Positions 51,849 to 61,859 of a stretch of DNA of 64,000 nt are shown in pieces. Position numbers and translations under genes: made by a program. The stretch spans positions 1 through 64,000 of the forward strand of contig NZ_AWXB01000063.1 in assembly GCF_000478985.1 (NCBI RefSeq). Direction: 5' to 3'. Each line of letters opens with the position of its first letter. Positions within the stretch are counted from its first letter, which is position 1. The notes under the pieces are model-generated. The model ran no database searches. It was given only the letters and a program-made list of their open reading frames with translations, and was not told the DNA's origin. The DNA is from Peptoniphilus sp. BV3C26 (GTDB lineage Bacteria > Bacillota > Clostridia > Tissierellales > Peptoniphilaceae).

Positions 51849-52746
51849 CTATTTTTTCAAATAACCTTTCTTCTTTATCTTTAAAAGGATCAAACCAAAA
51901 TATTCTTTCATCTCTTCTAAACCATGTAAGCTGCCTTTTTGCATAATTTCTTGAAAATTGCTTCATTTTTTCTTTTGCTTCGTCCAAACTTATATTACCC
52001 TTTAGAAAATCTATAACTTCCCTATAGCCTATTGCTTTCATTGAAGTTAAATTCTCATCAAAGCCTTCTTTTAAAAGTTCCCTTACTTCATCTATGAAGC
52101 CCATTTCAAACATCTTATCCACTCTTTTATTTATTCTTTCATATAAAATTTCTCTGTCCGTATTAAGGCCTATCATAAATAAATTGTAAGAATCATTTTT
52201 CTTTCTAAAATTTTCAGTTTCTTTTTTACCCTGAAACTCAAAAATTTCAAGAGCTCTTATAATTCTCTGTTTGTTATTTGGATGTATTTTTAATGCAGCA
52301 CCCTTATCTTTACAATAAAGCTCCTTATAAATTTTTTCCAAACCTTCATTTTTTATTCTATACTCAAGATTTTTTCTGAAATCTTCATTTTTTTCTGTTT
52401 TTTGCATAGAAAAATCATAGACAATGGAATTAATATAAAGTCCTGTACCTCCAACAATAATTGGCAATTTATTTTTATTATTTATATAAGAAATTTTTTC
52501 CTTTGCAAGTTTTTTAAAATCATCTACGGAAAAATCTTCATCTGGATTTACAAAATCTATTAAATAATGATCTATTCCTTCCATTTCATCTTTTTTAATT
52601 TTTCCTGTTCCTATATCCATTTTTTTATAAATTTGCATAGAATCAGCGGAAATTATTTGTCCCTTATATTTCTTTGCAATTTTTATTGATAAGTCAGTCT
52701 TTCCTATTCCTGTAGGCCCTGTTATGACAAGTAAGTTTTCTTTCAT
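51832..52746 (-). CDS. miaA: tRNA dimethylallyltransferase
   Basis: A 304-aa enzyme that adds dimethylallyl to A37 of tRNAs reading UNN codons. The P-loop is VITGPTGIGKTDLSI, then ISADSMQIYKKMDIGTGK, VGGTGLYI and the C-terminal RNYAKRQLTWFRRD. Its product is then methylthiolated by MiaB, encoded in the same operon. It overlaps mutL by four bases. Confidence 0.97.
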   Translation of the reverse strand: MKENLLVITGPTGIGKTDLSIKIAKKYKGQIISADSMQIYKKMDIGTGKIKKDEMEGIDHYLIDFVNPDEDFSVDDFKKLAKEKISYINNKNKLPIIVGGTGLYINSIVYDFSMQKTEKNEDFRKNLEYRIKNEGLEKIYKELYCKDKGAALKIHPNNKQRIIRALEIFEFQGKKETENFRKKNDSYNLFMIGLNTDREILYERINKRVDKMFEMGFIDEVRELLKEGFDENLTSMKAIGYREVIDFLKGNISLDEAKEKMKQFSRNYAKRQLTWFRRDERIFWFDPFKDKEERLFEKIDEKFL

Positions 52747-54599
52747 TCTCTTAAAAATAATCTTTCTATTCTACTTTTAGTAATTTCTATTACAGTTGGT
52801 CTTCCGTGAGGACAAGTATATGGAGTTTGACACTTAATTAAACTTTTAATTAAACCATCAACTTCTAGGGAGCTTATTTTATCTCCTGCCTTTATTGATG
52901 CCTTGCAGGCTTTTCTCATTATTCTATAGGGGTCCACTTTGTATAAATTATCATGAGGATCTCTTAAAAGATCATGAATAAAGTTTTCTCCTTCAGGCTC
53001 TTTAAAAAGAACAGGTATCTCTCTTAAAATAAGACTGTTTTCTCCAAATTCTTCCATTTCAAAACCTAATTTATTTAAGGTTTCTTTACTATTTATAAAA
53101 ACTCTTCTTTCACTTTCATCTATGTTTATAATTATGGGTTTTAAAAGTAACTGAGTGATCACTTCTGATTTTTCATATTGATTCTTAAATTTTTCATAAT
53201 TTATTCTTTCATGAGCAGCATGCTGGTCTATTAAAAAGAATTTATCAGAGTTTAAAGACTCCATAATTATAAAAGTATTAAATAAAACCCCGACAAAATC
53301 AGATTTTAGAAGTTTATAAGTTAAATCATTTTGCTTATATAACTTTTCATTTAGATCTTCACTTTTTTTATCTTCTTCATCATCTGTAAAATATTCTTCT
53401 TTTTCATCTTCAACTTTAAAATTTTTATTAAAGTCTTCCACAAAAATATTTATTTCATGAATTTCATTTTCTCTTGGTGTATTTTCTTGATTTTCCTCTT
53501 TTTTTTCAAACTTTTCGATTTCTAAATCAGAGTCTTCCTCGTCGTTTATATTAAGATCAAAAATAGTTTTTTCTTCCTCTGTCTTCTCATTTGTATAATC
53601 AACTGAAATTACAGATCTGTTGCTAAAAAGTTTATCCTCAACTATCTCAGATAAAATTGTTGTTAAATGATTTTCCTTAGATAATTTTATTTCGTGTTTT
53701 TTAGGATGTATATTTACATCAACCATATCCGGTGGAATTTCAATGTATAAAATAAAAACAGGAAATCTATTTAAGGGTATGAGAGATTTATAATTTTTTT
53801 CAACGCTTCGTGCTATTTCTAAATTTTTTATATATCTCCCATTCATAAAGACATATTCATTGTTTCTTGAAGATCTATAAAGTTTATTATTTGATATAAA
53901 ACCTGATATTTTATATTTTTCACTTTCATAATCAATTTTTATTAAATTTTCCGCTATATCTCGTCCTAAAATAGAAAAAATATGATTTTTATAATTATCA
54001 GTAGCATTTGTATTTAAAATAACTTTATTGTCACTTACAAGTTTAAAAGCTATCTCTGGCTTTGAAAGAGCAATTTTACTTACAACTTCATAAATGTAAC
54101 TTAATTCTATTTTATTTTCTTTTAAGTATTTTTTCCTTACCGGTGTATTATAAAAAATATCTTTTACAAAAATTGTAGTTCCCCTTGAAACTCCAACATT
54201 ATAATTTTTTATAATTTCTCCATTATTTAGAACAATTCCACTACCAACTTTATCATTTTCGCTTTTACTTATGGCTTCCACTTTTGCAATATGGGCAATA
54301 CTTGCAAGGGCTTCTCCTCTAAAACCTAAAGAATGAATCTTATTTAAGTCCTCTGCTGTTTTTAATTTTGAAGTTGTATGTCTTAAAAAAGCAAGATTCA
54401 AATCACTTTTATTCATTCCCAGACCATCATCAGAAATTCTTATATAGTCTGTGGCTTCTTTTTTTAATTCTATAAATATATTCTTTGCTTCTGCATCTAT
54501 GGAATTTTCAATTAATTCTTTTACAATTGAAGCCGGATTCTCTATTATCTCTCCTGCTGCAATTTTTGATATGGTTTTTTCATCTAATATATTTATCAT
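52743..54599 (-). CDS. mutL: DNA mismatch repair protein MutL
   Basis: A 618-aa mismatch repair protein. The N-terminal GHKL ATPase has KIAAGEIIENPASIVKELIENSIDA, ISDDGLGM and LGFRGEALASIAH. A long acidic linker (about 330-420) follows, then the C-terminal dimerisation/endonuclease domain. That domain has DQHAAHERINYEKF and CPHGRPTVIEI, as expected in bacteria without MutH. It overlaps mutS and miaA. Confidence 0.97.
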   Translation of the reverse strand: MINILDEKTISKIAAGEIIENPASIVKELIENSIDAEAKNIFIELKKEATDYIRISDDGLGMNKSDLNLAFLRHTTSKLKTAEDLNKIHSLGFRGEALASIAHIAKVEAISKSENDKVGSGIVLNNGEIIKNYNVGVSRGTTIFVKDIFYNTPVRKKYLKENKIELSYIYEVVSKIALSKPEIAFKLVSDNKVILNTNATDNYKNHIFSILGRDIAENLIKIDYESEKYKISGFISNNKLYRSSRNNEYVFMNGRYIKNLEIARSVEKNYKSLIPLNRFPVFILYIEIPPDMVDVNIHPKKHEIKLSKENHLTTILSEIVEDKLFSNRSVISVDYTNEKTEEEKTIFDLNINDEEDSDLEIEKFEKKEENQENTPRENEIHEINIFVEDFNKNFKVEDEKEEYFTDDEEDKKSEDLNEKLYKQNDLTYKLLKSDFVGVLFNTFIIMESLNSDKFFLIDQHAAHERINYEKFKNQYEKSEVITQLLLKPIIINIDESERRVFINSKETLNKLGFEMEEFGENSLILREIPVLFKEPEGENFIHDLLRDPHDNLYKVDPYRIMRKACKASIKAGDKISSLEVDGLIKSLIKCQTPYTCPHGRPTVIEITKSRIERLFLRE

Positions 54600-57190
54600 T
54601 TTAATTCCTTTGAGTCTTTTACAATTTCATATAACAAGTTAATCGCTTCTTTAGGTGAAAAATCATCAGGATTAATATTTTGTAATTTTTCTAAAAAAGA
54701 ATCTTTTCTAATGTCAAAAATTGACTTTTGGCTTACTGCTTTTTGATGTTTTTTTATGTTTACATTAAATTTATCATTTTCTTTTTGAGTTATTACCTTT
54801 AAAATTTCTTGAGCTCTATTTAAAATTTCCTCGTCTATTCCAGCAAGTCTTGCAACATCAATCCCATAAGAATTATCCGTCCAACCTGGTATTACTTTTC
54901 TTAAAAAGATAATATTGTCCTTTTCTTTTTCAACTTCCATGGTTAAATTGGAAATTTCTTTATATTGTTTTTCAAGTTTTGAAAGCTCATGGTAATGAGT
55001 TGCAAATAGAGTTTTTGCACCTATATTATTTACAATAAATTCTATTAATGCCCAAGCTATGGATAGACCGTCATAAGTTGATGTTCCTCTTCCTACTTCA
55101 TCAAGAATTACTAAAGATTTTGAACTTGCATAATTAACAATGTTTGCAACTTCTTTCATTTCAACCATAAAAGTTGAGTCACCTTTTGCTAAATTATCAC
55201 TTGCTCCTATTCTTGTCCAAATTCTATCTACAATGGAAATCTCTGCAAATTCGCAGGGAACAAAAGAACCTATTTGTGCCATTATTACAATTAAGGCAAC
55301 TTGTCTCATATAGGTTGATTTTCCAGCCATATTAGGGCCTGTTATAATATGAAGCATATTATTTTCTTGATCAAGTAAAGTATCGTTTTCAATGAAAACA
55401 TCAGACCTGTTGTTGTATTCTACAATTGGATGTCTTCCGCCTTTAATTTCTATTTTTCCAACTTCATTTATCTTAGGTCTTTTATATTTATTTTCTACGG
55501 CACTTTTTGCCAAAGAATATAAAGAATCCACCATGGCAATAACAAGAGAAAGGTTCTGTAGTTCAAATATTTTTCCAATAGTAAAATTTTTTAATTCATC
55601 AAAAATTTTAGCTTGAAGACTTAGTGCATCATCATGGGCTGATAAAATTTTTGACTCCATTTCTTTAAGCTCAACTGTAAAATATCTTTCAGAACCTACT
55701 AAAGTTTGTTTTCTTATATAATAGTCAGGCACATTATCTATATAGGACTTAGTAACTTCTATAAAGTATCCTAAAATTTTATTATACTTGACCCTTAACT
55801 TACTGATTCCAGTTCTTGCTTTTTCTTTTTCTTCAAGATCTAATAAAAATTGTCTCCCATTATTTGAAAGTTTAAATAATTTATCTAATTCTTCATTGTA
55901 TCCATCTTTTATAAATTTAGTTTCTTCAAATTTTAAAGGTGCTTCATCTACAATTATGTTCTCTATTTTTTCTATTAATTCATCAATAGGATCAATGAAT
56001 TTTGCAAGATCATTAAAAATTTTTTCACCGGAATTTTCAAATAAGACTTTTAATTCTTTGCTCTTTATTAAAGATTCTTTTAAAGATATAAAATTTCTGG
56101 GATTTACATTTTTTAAAGAAATTTTTCCGCAAAGCCTTTCAATATCAATTAAAGATTTTAAAATTTCTTTGGTTTTATCCATAAAAATAAAATCATTTAT
56201 AAAGGCGTCAATAAAATCTTGCCTTTTAATAATTTTTTCTCTACTAATAAGGGGTTCGCTTACCCACTTTTTCAAAAGTCTTGCTCCCATTGAAGTGTTT
56301 GTATAATCTAAAGCTTCTAAAAGTGATCCCTTTTTACTATTTGTATTTAATCCCTTAATAACTTCTAAATTTCTAAGAGAACTTTCATCTAAAATTAAAT
56401 AATCGTAAGCCTTAAATAGTTGAATTGAGTTAATATGGTTTAACTTTCTCATGCTCATATTAATGAGATAGTCAAACAACATTAAAATAGATTTATTTTC
56501 AAAAAGATCATTCTTTTTTAAATCTTTTTTAAGATTTTCATTTAAATTGTCTTTTATTTTATTTAAATTAATTTCTCTTATTTTATCTTCTGAATAATAA
56601 TTTACCAGCCTATATTTAATAAAGTTTAAATCTTCATTTTCATTTACTATTACTTCTTCTGGATTTAATTTTTCAAATTCAAGTTCTGCAAATTTCAAAA
56701 GTTCCTTTTTGTTCAAAAAAACTTTATCTGTTACACTAAGCTCTCCTGTAGAATAATCTACATATGAAATATATATGGACAAATTTTTTATATAAATACT
56801 TAATAAATAATTATTTTCATCATTTTTTAAGTATTCTTCATCAGTAAAAGTCCCAGGAGTTATAACACGAGTTACCTGTCTTTTAACTATACCTTTTGCA
56901 AGTTTTGGATCTTCCATTTGATCACAAACAGCAACCTTATAACCTTTTGCAATTAATTTTGAAATGTATTGATTTACAACATGATGGGGAATTCCACACA
57001 TGGGAATTTTTTCATCAAGCCCTCCCCCTCTACCTGTTAAAGCAAGATCCAGTTCTTTAGATGCAATAAGTGCATCGTCAAAAAACATTTCGTAAAAATC
57101 TCCAAGCCTATAAAAAAGTAGAGCCTCTTTATATTTTTCTTTTGTTGCAACATATTGTTGCATCATGGGAGTAAGTTTTTCTGTTTTCAA
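54596..57190 (-). CDS. mutS: DNA mismatch repair protein MutS
   Basis: An 864-aa mismatch sensor. The mismatch-binding Phe-x-Glu is in LFYRLGDFYEMFFDDA. The core and clamp domains span about 250-560. The ATPase has Walker A ITGPNMAGKSTYMRQ (Gly618), Walker B LVILDEVGRGTSTYDG and ATHYHEL. It overlaps miaB and mutL by four bases each, so the three are translationally coupled. Confidence 0.97.
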   Translation of the reverse strand: MKTEKLTPMMQQYVATKEKYKEALLFYRLGDFYEMFFDDALIASKELDLALTGRGGGLDEKIPMCGIPHHVVNQYISKLIAKGYKVAVCDQMEDPKLAKGIVKRQVTRVITPGTFTDEEYLKNDENNYLLSIYIKNLSIYISYVDYSTGELSVTDKVFLNKKELLKFAELEFEKLNPEEVIVNENEDLNFIKYRLVNYYSEDKIREINLNKIKDNLNENLKKDLKKNDLFENKSILMLFDYLINMSMRKLNHINSIQLFKAYDYLILDESSLRNLEVIKGLNTNSKKGSLLEALDYTNTSMGARLLKKWVSEPLISREKIIKRQDFIDAFINDFIFMDKTKEILKSLIDIERLCGKISLKNVNPRNFISLKESLIKSKELKVLFENSGEKIFNDLAKFIDPIDELIEKIENIIVDEAPLKFEETKFIKDGYNEELDKLFKLSNNGRQFLLDLEEKEKARTGISKLRVKYNKILGYFIEVTKSYIDNVPDYYIRKQTLVGSERYFTVELKEMESKILSAHDDALSLQAKIFDELKNFTIGKIFELQNLSLVIAMVDSLYSLAKSAVENKYKRPKINEVGKIEIKGGRHPIVEYNNRSDVFIENDTLLDQENNMLHIITGPNMAGKSTYMRQVALIVIMAQIGSFVPCEFAEISIVDRIWTRIGASDNLAKGDSTFMVEMKEVANIVNYASSKSLVILDEVGRGTSTYDGLSIAWALIEFIVNNIGAKTLFATHYHELSKLEKQYKEISNLTMEVEKEKDNIIFLRKVIPGWTDNSYGIDVARLAGIDEEILNRAQEILKVITQKENDKFNVNIKKHQKAVSQKSIFDIRKDSFLEKLQNINPDDFSPKEAINLLYEIVKDSKELK

Positions 57191-58578
57191 ATTATCTCAC
57201 CTGTTAATGAAAATGTGTTTGCATCCGTAATCTTTAAAGGAATTATTTTTCCTATTAAATCTCCACTTCCCTTAAAGTTTACAAGTTTAAATTCTTCCGT
57301 TCTTCCGCTTAAGGCCTCTTTATTTGTTTTACTTACATCTTCAACTAAAACTTTCTTTACCTTTCCTATTTCAGCCTTGTTCTTTCTTAATTGAATAGGA
57401 TATAAAAGATCAAGAAGTCTGTTAAATCTTTGATGTTTTATAGCTTCATCAATTTGCTCTTTATTTGCTGCTATTGTCCCTTCTCTCATGGAATATATAA
57501 AAGTAAAAGATGAATCATATTCAACTTTCTTGCATAAATCTATAGTTTCAAGAAAATCTTCTTCTGTTTCACCAGGAAAGCCAACCATAATATCAGTTGA
57601 TAATGCTATATCAGGAACAATTTCTTTTATTTTATAGATTTTTTCTAAATATTGCTCTTTTGTATAATGTCTATTCATAAGTTTCAAAATTTTACTTGAT
57701 CCAGCCTGAACAGGTAAATGTAAAAAGTTTGAAAGCTTATCAAGATCTCTAAAAGCATATATTAACTCATCTGAAAAATCTTTTGGATGAGAAGTCATAA
57801 ATCTTATTCTTTCAATGCCGTCCACTTCATTTATCATTTTAAGAAGGTCTGTAAAAGTATATTTTTCGTCTAAATTTTTTCCGTAAGAATTAACATTTTG
57901 ACCTAAAAGAGTTACTTCTTTTGTTCCATGAGCTGCCAAATCTCTTATTTCATTTAAAATTTCCTTTGGTCTTCTGCTTTTTTCACGTCCTCTTGTGTAA
58001 GGCACTATACAATAGGTGCAGAAGTTGTTGCAACCATACATTATATTTACAAAACTCTTAAAATTATAAAGTCTGTTGGCGCCTAAATTATTATCATCAT
58101 TTGTATAGTTTTCTTCAATATCTATAACTTTTTCATTATCCTTATAAACCTTTAAAAGTAATTGGGGAAATTTGTAAATATTATTTGTTCCAAAAATTAT
58201 ATCTACATTTTCAAATTTTTCTTTTACAATATCTCTGCTTTCTTGTCTTTGCATCATGCAACCGCAAACGCAAACTTTTAAACTATTTTTAAGTTTTTTT
58301 AAATGCTTAAGCTCCCCTAATTTTCCATAAACTTTATCTTCCGCAGATTTTCTTATGGAGCAAGTATTTAAAATTATTAAATCAGCCTCATTTATATCTT
58401 CAATAATTTTAAAATCCATTTGTTCTAAAAGCCATGATATTTTTTCGGAATCATGAAAATTCATTTGACAACCATAAGTTAAAATTACAGCCTTTTTATT
58501 TTCAGTATAACTTTTTAAATTATATAAAATTTCACTTAAATCATCTTTTTTATAATCAATTAATTCTAAATTTTCCAT
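57187..58578 (-). CDS. miaB: tRNA-2-methylthio-N6-dimethylallyladenosine synthase
   Basis: A 463-aa radical-SAM methylthiotransferase acting on i6A37 made by MiaA. The N-terminal UPF0004 domain has YGCQMNFHDSEKI, LNTCSIRKSAEDKVYG and VCVCGCMMQR as cluster ligands. The radical-SAM CxxxCxxC is NNFCTYCIVPYTRGREKSR with its preceding Cys. The TRAM domain ends the chain. It begins an eight-gene operon running to 49239. The reaction releases 5'-deoxyadenosine. Confidence 0.96.
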   Translation of the reverse strand: MENLELIDYKKDDLSEILYNLKSYTENKKAVILTYGCQMNFHDSEKISWLLEQMDFKIIEDINEADLIILNTCSIRKSAEDKVYGKLGELKHLKKLKNSLKVCVCGCMMQRQESRDIVKEKFENVDIIFGTNNIYKFPQLLLKVYKDNEKVIDIEENYTNDDNNLGANRLYNFKSFVNIMYGCNNFCTYCIVPYTRGREKSRRPKEILNEIRDLAAHGTKEVTLLGQNVNSYGKNLDEKYTFTDLLKMINEVDGIERIRFMTSHPKDFSDELIYAFRDLDKLSNFLHLPVQAGSSKILKLMNRHYTKEQYLEKIYKIKEIVPDIALSTDIMVGFPGETEEDFLETIDLCKKVEYDSSFTFIYSMREGTIAANKEQIDEAIKHQRFNRLLDLLYPIQLRKNKAEIGKVKKVLVEDVSKTNKEALSGRTEEFKLVNFKGSGDLIGKIIPLKITDANTFSLTGEII

Positions 58579-58601
58579 TAAAACCTCACATTCAATACTT
58601 A

Positions 58602-58607
58602 ATTATA
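58602..58607 (-). promoter_or_regulatory. -10 box of the miaB-mutS-mutL operon
   Basis: TATAAT 23 nt before the miaB ATG, between the preceding terminator and the gene. The -35 region is only A/T and not recognisable. Position supports it. Confidence 0.5.
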
Positions 58608-58621
58608 CCATAACTATAATA

Positions 58622-58654
58622 AATAAAAAAAATAAACGTCCTAGGACGTTTATT
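58622..58654 (-). terminator. intrinsic terminator after the FAD-protein gene
   Basis: A perfect 24-bp palindrome (58631-58654, AATAAACGTCC with its complement), followed on the minus strand by eight U. It overlaps the stop codon of the FAD-protein gene. Confidence 0.88.
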
Positions 58655-60023
58655 AATTCATTAAATGTCTTGCAACATAAACTCCACTTGCCGAAGCCTG
58701 AGATAAAGAATGAGTTGCTCCTCCTCCATCTCCTACTACATAAAGCCCTTCTACATGGGTCATAAAATTTTTATCAGTTTTAATTTTTGAATTATAAAAC
58801 TTTACTTCCACTCCATATAAAAGAGTATCTTCATTGGCTGTTCCCGGAGCAATTTTATCAAGAGCATAAATCATTTCAATTATTGAATCCAATTGTCTTT
58901 TTGGAATGACAAGAGAAAGATCTCCTGGAGTAGCTTTTAATGTCGGCTCTGTAAAACATTTCTCCATCCTTCTTTTATCACTTCTTCTACCTTTTACCAA
59001 ATCGCCAAATCTTTGTAGAATAACTCCTCCGCCAAGCATATTTGAAAGCCTTGCTATACTTTCGCCATATTCATTGGAATTTTTAAAAGGCTCTGTAAAT
59101 TTATTGCTTACTAAAAGTGCAAAGTTTGTATTTTCGCTTTGTAATTTAGGATCTGCATAAGAATGCCCATTAACTGTAATTATTCCATTTGTATTTTCGG
59201 CAACAACTTGTCCATAAGGGTTCATGCAAAAAGTTCTTACTAAATCATTGTATTCTTTTGTTTGATAAACAATTTTTGATTCATAAACTTTATCTGTAAT
59301 ATCTTTAAATATTTCTGCCGGAAGTTCTACTCTAACTCCTATATCAACTTGATTTGAAAATCTTTCAATCTTAAACTTATCACAAATTTTTGAAATCCAA
59401 TTTGATCCACTTCTGCCTGAGGCTAAAACCACATTTTTTGTTGAATATTTTTGATCTTTATCTGTTGTTACTATAAATTTATCATTTTCTTTAACAATAT
59501 CTAAAACAAGAGTGTTAAATATCATATCTACTTTTTTTCTGGAATAGTCATATATTTTTTTCAAAATTTCAACATTTCTGTCAGTTCCAAAATGTCTTAC
59601 CTTTGCATCAAGTAGATGCAAATCATGTCTTAATGCAATAGTTTTTAAATTTGAATCACTTGTTGAATATAATTTTGAATTATAACCGTCAAATTCACAC
59701 AAGACCTTATCTACATATTCCATGAGCTCTATTGATTCTTTCTTGCCTAAATATTTATAAAGTTCTCCTCCAAAATTATTTGTTATATTATATTTACCGT
59801 CGGATAAAGTTCCGGCTCCACCGTACCCGTTCATAATATTACACGGTTTACAAGATATACAATTTTCAACTTTACCTGTTTTTATAGGACAAATTCTCTT
59901 TTCAATAGGATTTCCCCTATCTATTAATAGGACTTTTTTATCCGTATTTTGTTTTGTAAATTCATAGGACGCAAATACTCCTGAAGCACCTGCACCAACA
60001 ATTAAAACATCATATTCTTTCAC
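58653..60023 (-). CDS. NAD(P)/FAD-dependent oxidoreductase
   Basis: A 456-aa flavoprotein. The Rossmann FAD motif is YDVLIVGAGASGVFASYEF at the start. A Cys-rich segment (CPIKTGKVENCISCKPCNIMNGYGGAGTLSDGKYN) is typical of a large uncharacterised oxidoreductase family. VEGLYVVGDGGGATHSLSQASASGVYVARHL is the C-terminal FAD signature. The substrate is unknown. It is the last gene of the mtnA-HD-FAD operon. Confidence 0.88.
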   Translation of the reverse strand: MKEYDVLIVGAGASGVFASYEFTKQNTDKKVLLIDRGNPIEKRICPIKTGKVENCISCKPCNIMNGYGGAGTLSDGKYNITNNFGGELYKYLGKKESIELMEYVDKVLCEFDGYNSKLYSTSDSNLKTIALRHDLHLLDAKVRHFGTDRNVEILKKIYDYSRKKVDMIFNTLVLDIVKENDKFIVTTDKDQKYSTKNVVLASGRSGSNWISKICDKFKIERFSNQVDIGVRVELPAEIFKDITDKVYESKIVYQTKEYNDLVRTFCMNPYGQVVAENTNGIITVNGHSYADPKLQSENTNFALLVSNKFTEPFKNSNEYGESIARLSNMLGGGVILQRFGDLVKGRRSDKRRMEKCFTEPTLKATPGDLSLVIPKRQLDSIIEMIYALDKIAPGTANEDTLLYGVEVKFYNSKIKTDKNFMTHVEGLYVVGDGGGATHSLSQASASGVYVARHLMN

Positions 60024-60034
60024 TTTTCATCACC

Positions 60035-60598
60035 TTATCGGTCAAAATAATCATCTATTATGGAAATCCCGTATTGGTATAATTTTGTTGAAATTCTTTT
60101 TGCAATTTCAATTCTCTTATAGACCTGGTCTTTTTTAATATTATGACTTTTCCAGGAACCTCCGCCCCCAAAATAATTAAGCATTATAGGCTCCAACCTG
60201 TCAACAGTATTTGCAAAAAGAGCTTCGTCAGTTTCACATTTATCAAATTCTAAAAATAAATCTTTTAAATATTTGCCATTTGAGGGTATAGAAAAAATTT
60301 TATTTGCAGCTTCCATTTCTCTTTCATATTTATCTTTGTATCCTTCAGTATCATAGGCAAAAGTATCACCTGCATAAATCTCAACTAAATCATGAACAAG
60401 AAGCATTTTTACAACTTTATTAATATCTATTTCCCTATCTGTATAATCCTTTAATGTTAAAGCTGCCAATGCAACATGAAAAGAGTGTTGAGCATCATCT
60501 TCAAAAGTTACCTTATCTAAATTTAAAGATTGCCTTTTTACTCTCTTCATTTTATCAATTTCAAGAATAAAATTTATATCATTTTTTAAATTTTCCAT
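60035..60598 (-). CDS. HD-domain phosphohydrolase (YfbR/HDDC2-like)
   Basis: A 187-aa protein with metal-binding HD motifs: DAQHSFHVALAA (first His), LLVHDLVEIYAGDTF (His-Asp), and FANTVDRLEPIML with the later Asp. Relatives such as YfbR are 5'-deoxynucleotidases. It lies two bases downstream of mtnA, so it may act on nucleotides feeding the salvage steps encoded nearby. Substrate inferred. Confidence 0.85.
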   Translation of the reverse strand: MENLKNDINFILEIDKMKRVKRQSLNLDKVTFEDDAQHSFHVALAALTLKDYTDREIDINKVVKMLLVHDLVEIYAGDTFAYDTEGYKDKYEREMEAANKIFSIPSNGKYLKDLFLEFDKCETDEALFANTVDRLEPIMLNYFGGGGSWKSHNIKKDQVYKRIEIAKRISTKLYQYGISIIDDYFDR

Positions 60599-60600
60599 TT

Positions 60601-61650
60601 TTATACCGCAAAAGAATAATAGCTATCGCTTTTATACCTATCTAAATCATAAGGAGAAAAAATTCCCTTATCTGTAACAACTCCACTTACAAGATGAGCT
60701 GGCGTAATATCAAAAGCAGGATAATAGCCCTTTACTTCAGGAATAGTATGTCTAATTCCATTTGCCATTAAAACTTCTTCTGGATCTCTTTGTTCGATTT
60801 TTATTTCTCCTGCACTTTTTGCACTATCAGGTATTCCTGTAACAAAATATGGAATCCCTAAATATTTTGCAACAATAGCCATTTGGAAAGTTCCGATTTT
60901 ATTTATTACAGAACCATCTCTTGTGATTGTATCTGCTGCAGAAGTGAATACATCAATTTTCTTTTCTTTCATTGTTACGGCAACCATATTGTCTGTGATA
61001 ATAGTTGTATCAAAGCCCATTTGAGCACAACAAGTTGCGGTAAATCTTCCACCTTGTAAAAATGGTCTTGTTTCAGGCACAAAAAGTTTTATTTCTTTAT
61101 TTCTTTTTCTGCACTCTTTAAGCATCATGCCTATAATTGTTTCTCCAAAACATTGAGTCATAACTTTACCATTGTCGGGAAACATATCAACCAAATAATT
61201 TGCCACTTGACCTATTCTTTGATATCTTTGCTCCATTACTTTTACAGTGTAATCTCTAATAAGAATATCAAGATTATCTGCATCAAGTTTATCTTTTACA
61301 GCTTCTATGCATCCTCTTCCCACTTCTACCATTCTTTGAGAAGTAGTAGGTCTACTATGTCCTAAAGTTTCAGCAGCCTCTTGTAGATATTTAAGTCTTT
61401 CTTCTTTTGTCTTATCTAAACATTCATAAGCTGCAAGAGCCATACCCATGCCAGCAGCAGTATAAGGACCTGCACTTTGAGTAACCATAGCTCTAATTGC
61501 ATCTCTTACTTCTATATAATTTTTGCACTCAACAAATTTCACTTCTCTTGGATAAATTCTTCTATCCAAAATTTTCACAAGACCTTTTTCATACCATGCA
61601 ACATTTTCAAATTTCAGCATAAAAGCTAAACCGTCATCAATTCTTGTCAT
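60601..61650 (-). CDS. mtnA: MtnA-like S-methyl-5-thioribose-1-phosphate isomerase
   Basis: A 349-aa aldose-ketose isomerase of the eIF2B-related family. The expected reaction turns 5-methylthioribose 1-phosphate into the ribulose form. The catalytic Cys lies in GKVMTQCFGETIIGMML, and the Asp is probably the one in TSAADTITRDGSVINKIGT. LFVPETRPFLQGGRFTA is the substrate region. It could also isomerise ribose 1,5-bisphosphate or 5-deoxyribose 1-phosphate. GGAGG SD. It is divergent from the phosphorylase gene. No mtnB/C/D/K is in the window. Confidence 0.85.
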   Translation of the reverse strand: MTRIDDGLAFMLKFENVAWYEKGLVKILDRRIYPREVKFVECKNYIEVRDAIRAMVTQSAGPYTAAGMGMALAAYECLDKTKEERLKYLQEAAETLGHSRPTTSQRMVEVGRGCIEAVKDKLDADNLDILIRDYTVKVMEQRYQRIGQVANYLVDMFPDNGKVMTQCFGETIIGMMLKECRKRNKEIKLFVPETRPFLQGGRFTATCCAQMGFDTTIITDNMVAVTMKEKKIDVFTSAADTITRDGSVINKIGTFQMAIVAKYLGIPYFVTGIPDSAKSAGEIKIEQRDPEEVLMANGIRHTIPEVKGYYPAFDITPAHLVSGVVTDKGIFSPYDLDRYKSDSYYSFAV

Positions 61651-61689
61651 AATTCCTCCATATAATTTTTATAATTTTAATTTAATATA

Positions 61690-61698
61690 AGTATAACA
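61690..61698 (-). promoter_or_regulatory. extended -10 promoter of mtnA-HD-FAD
   Basis: TGTTATACT, 39 nt before the mtnA ATG; no consensus -35. Confidence 0.55.
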
Positions 61699-61737
61699 TG
61701 TTTAAAATTTTACAAATGAAAATTTAAAAAAAATATA

Positions 61738-61773
61738 AACTTAAAAAATTTAAAAAACTTAAAAAATTTAAAA
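61738..61773. repeat. two tandem 18-bp A/T repeats in the mtnA/phosphorylase intergenic region
   Basis: Two identical adjacent copies of AACTTAAAAAATTTAAAA (61738-61755, 61756-61773), within a 209-bp intergenic stretch of almost pure A/T. Phased A-tracts like these can bend DNA or raise promoter activity. Confidence 0.7.
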
Positions 61774-61859
61774 TCTTATAAATTATGTAAAATTAAATAA
61801 ATTTAATGATAGAATTATAAATAAGATAAAATAATTTTTAAAAAAGAAAGGAATCTATT

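Noticed and set aside
55788-56306. 172-aa plus-strand reading frame
   Set aside because: It is fully antisense to mutS, whose protein is intact there, and has Ser/Phe/Leu-rich composition typical of shadows in AT-rich genes.
61720-61800. CRISPR-like repeats
   Set aside because: Only two adjacent A/T 18-mers without spacers, and no cas genes in the window.
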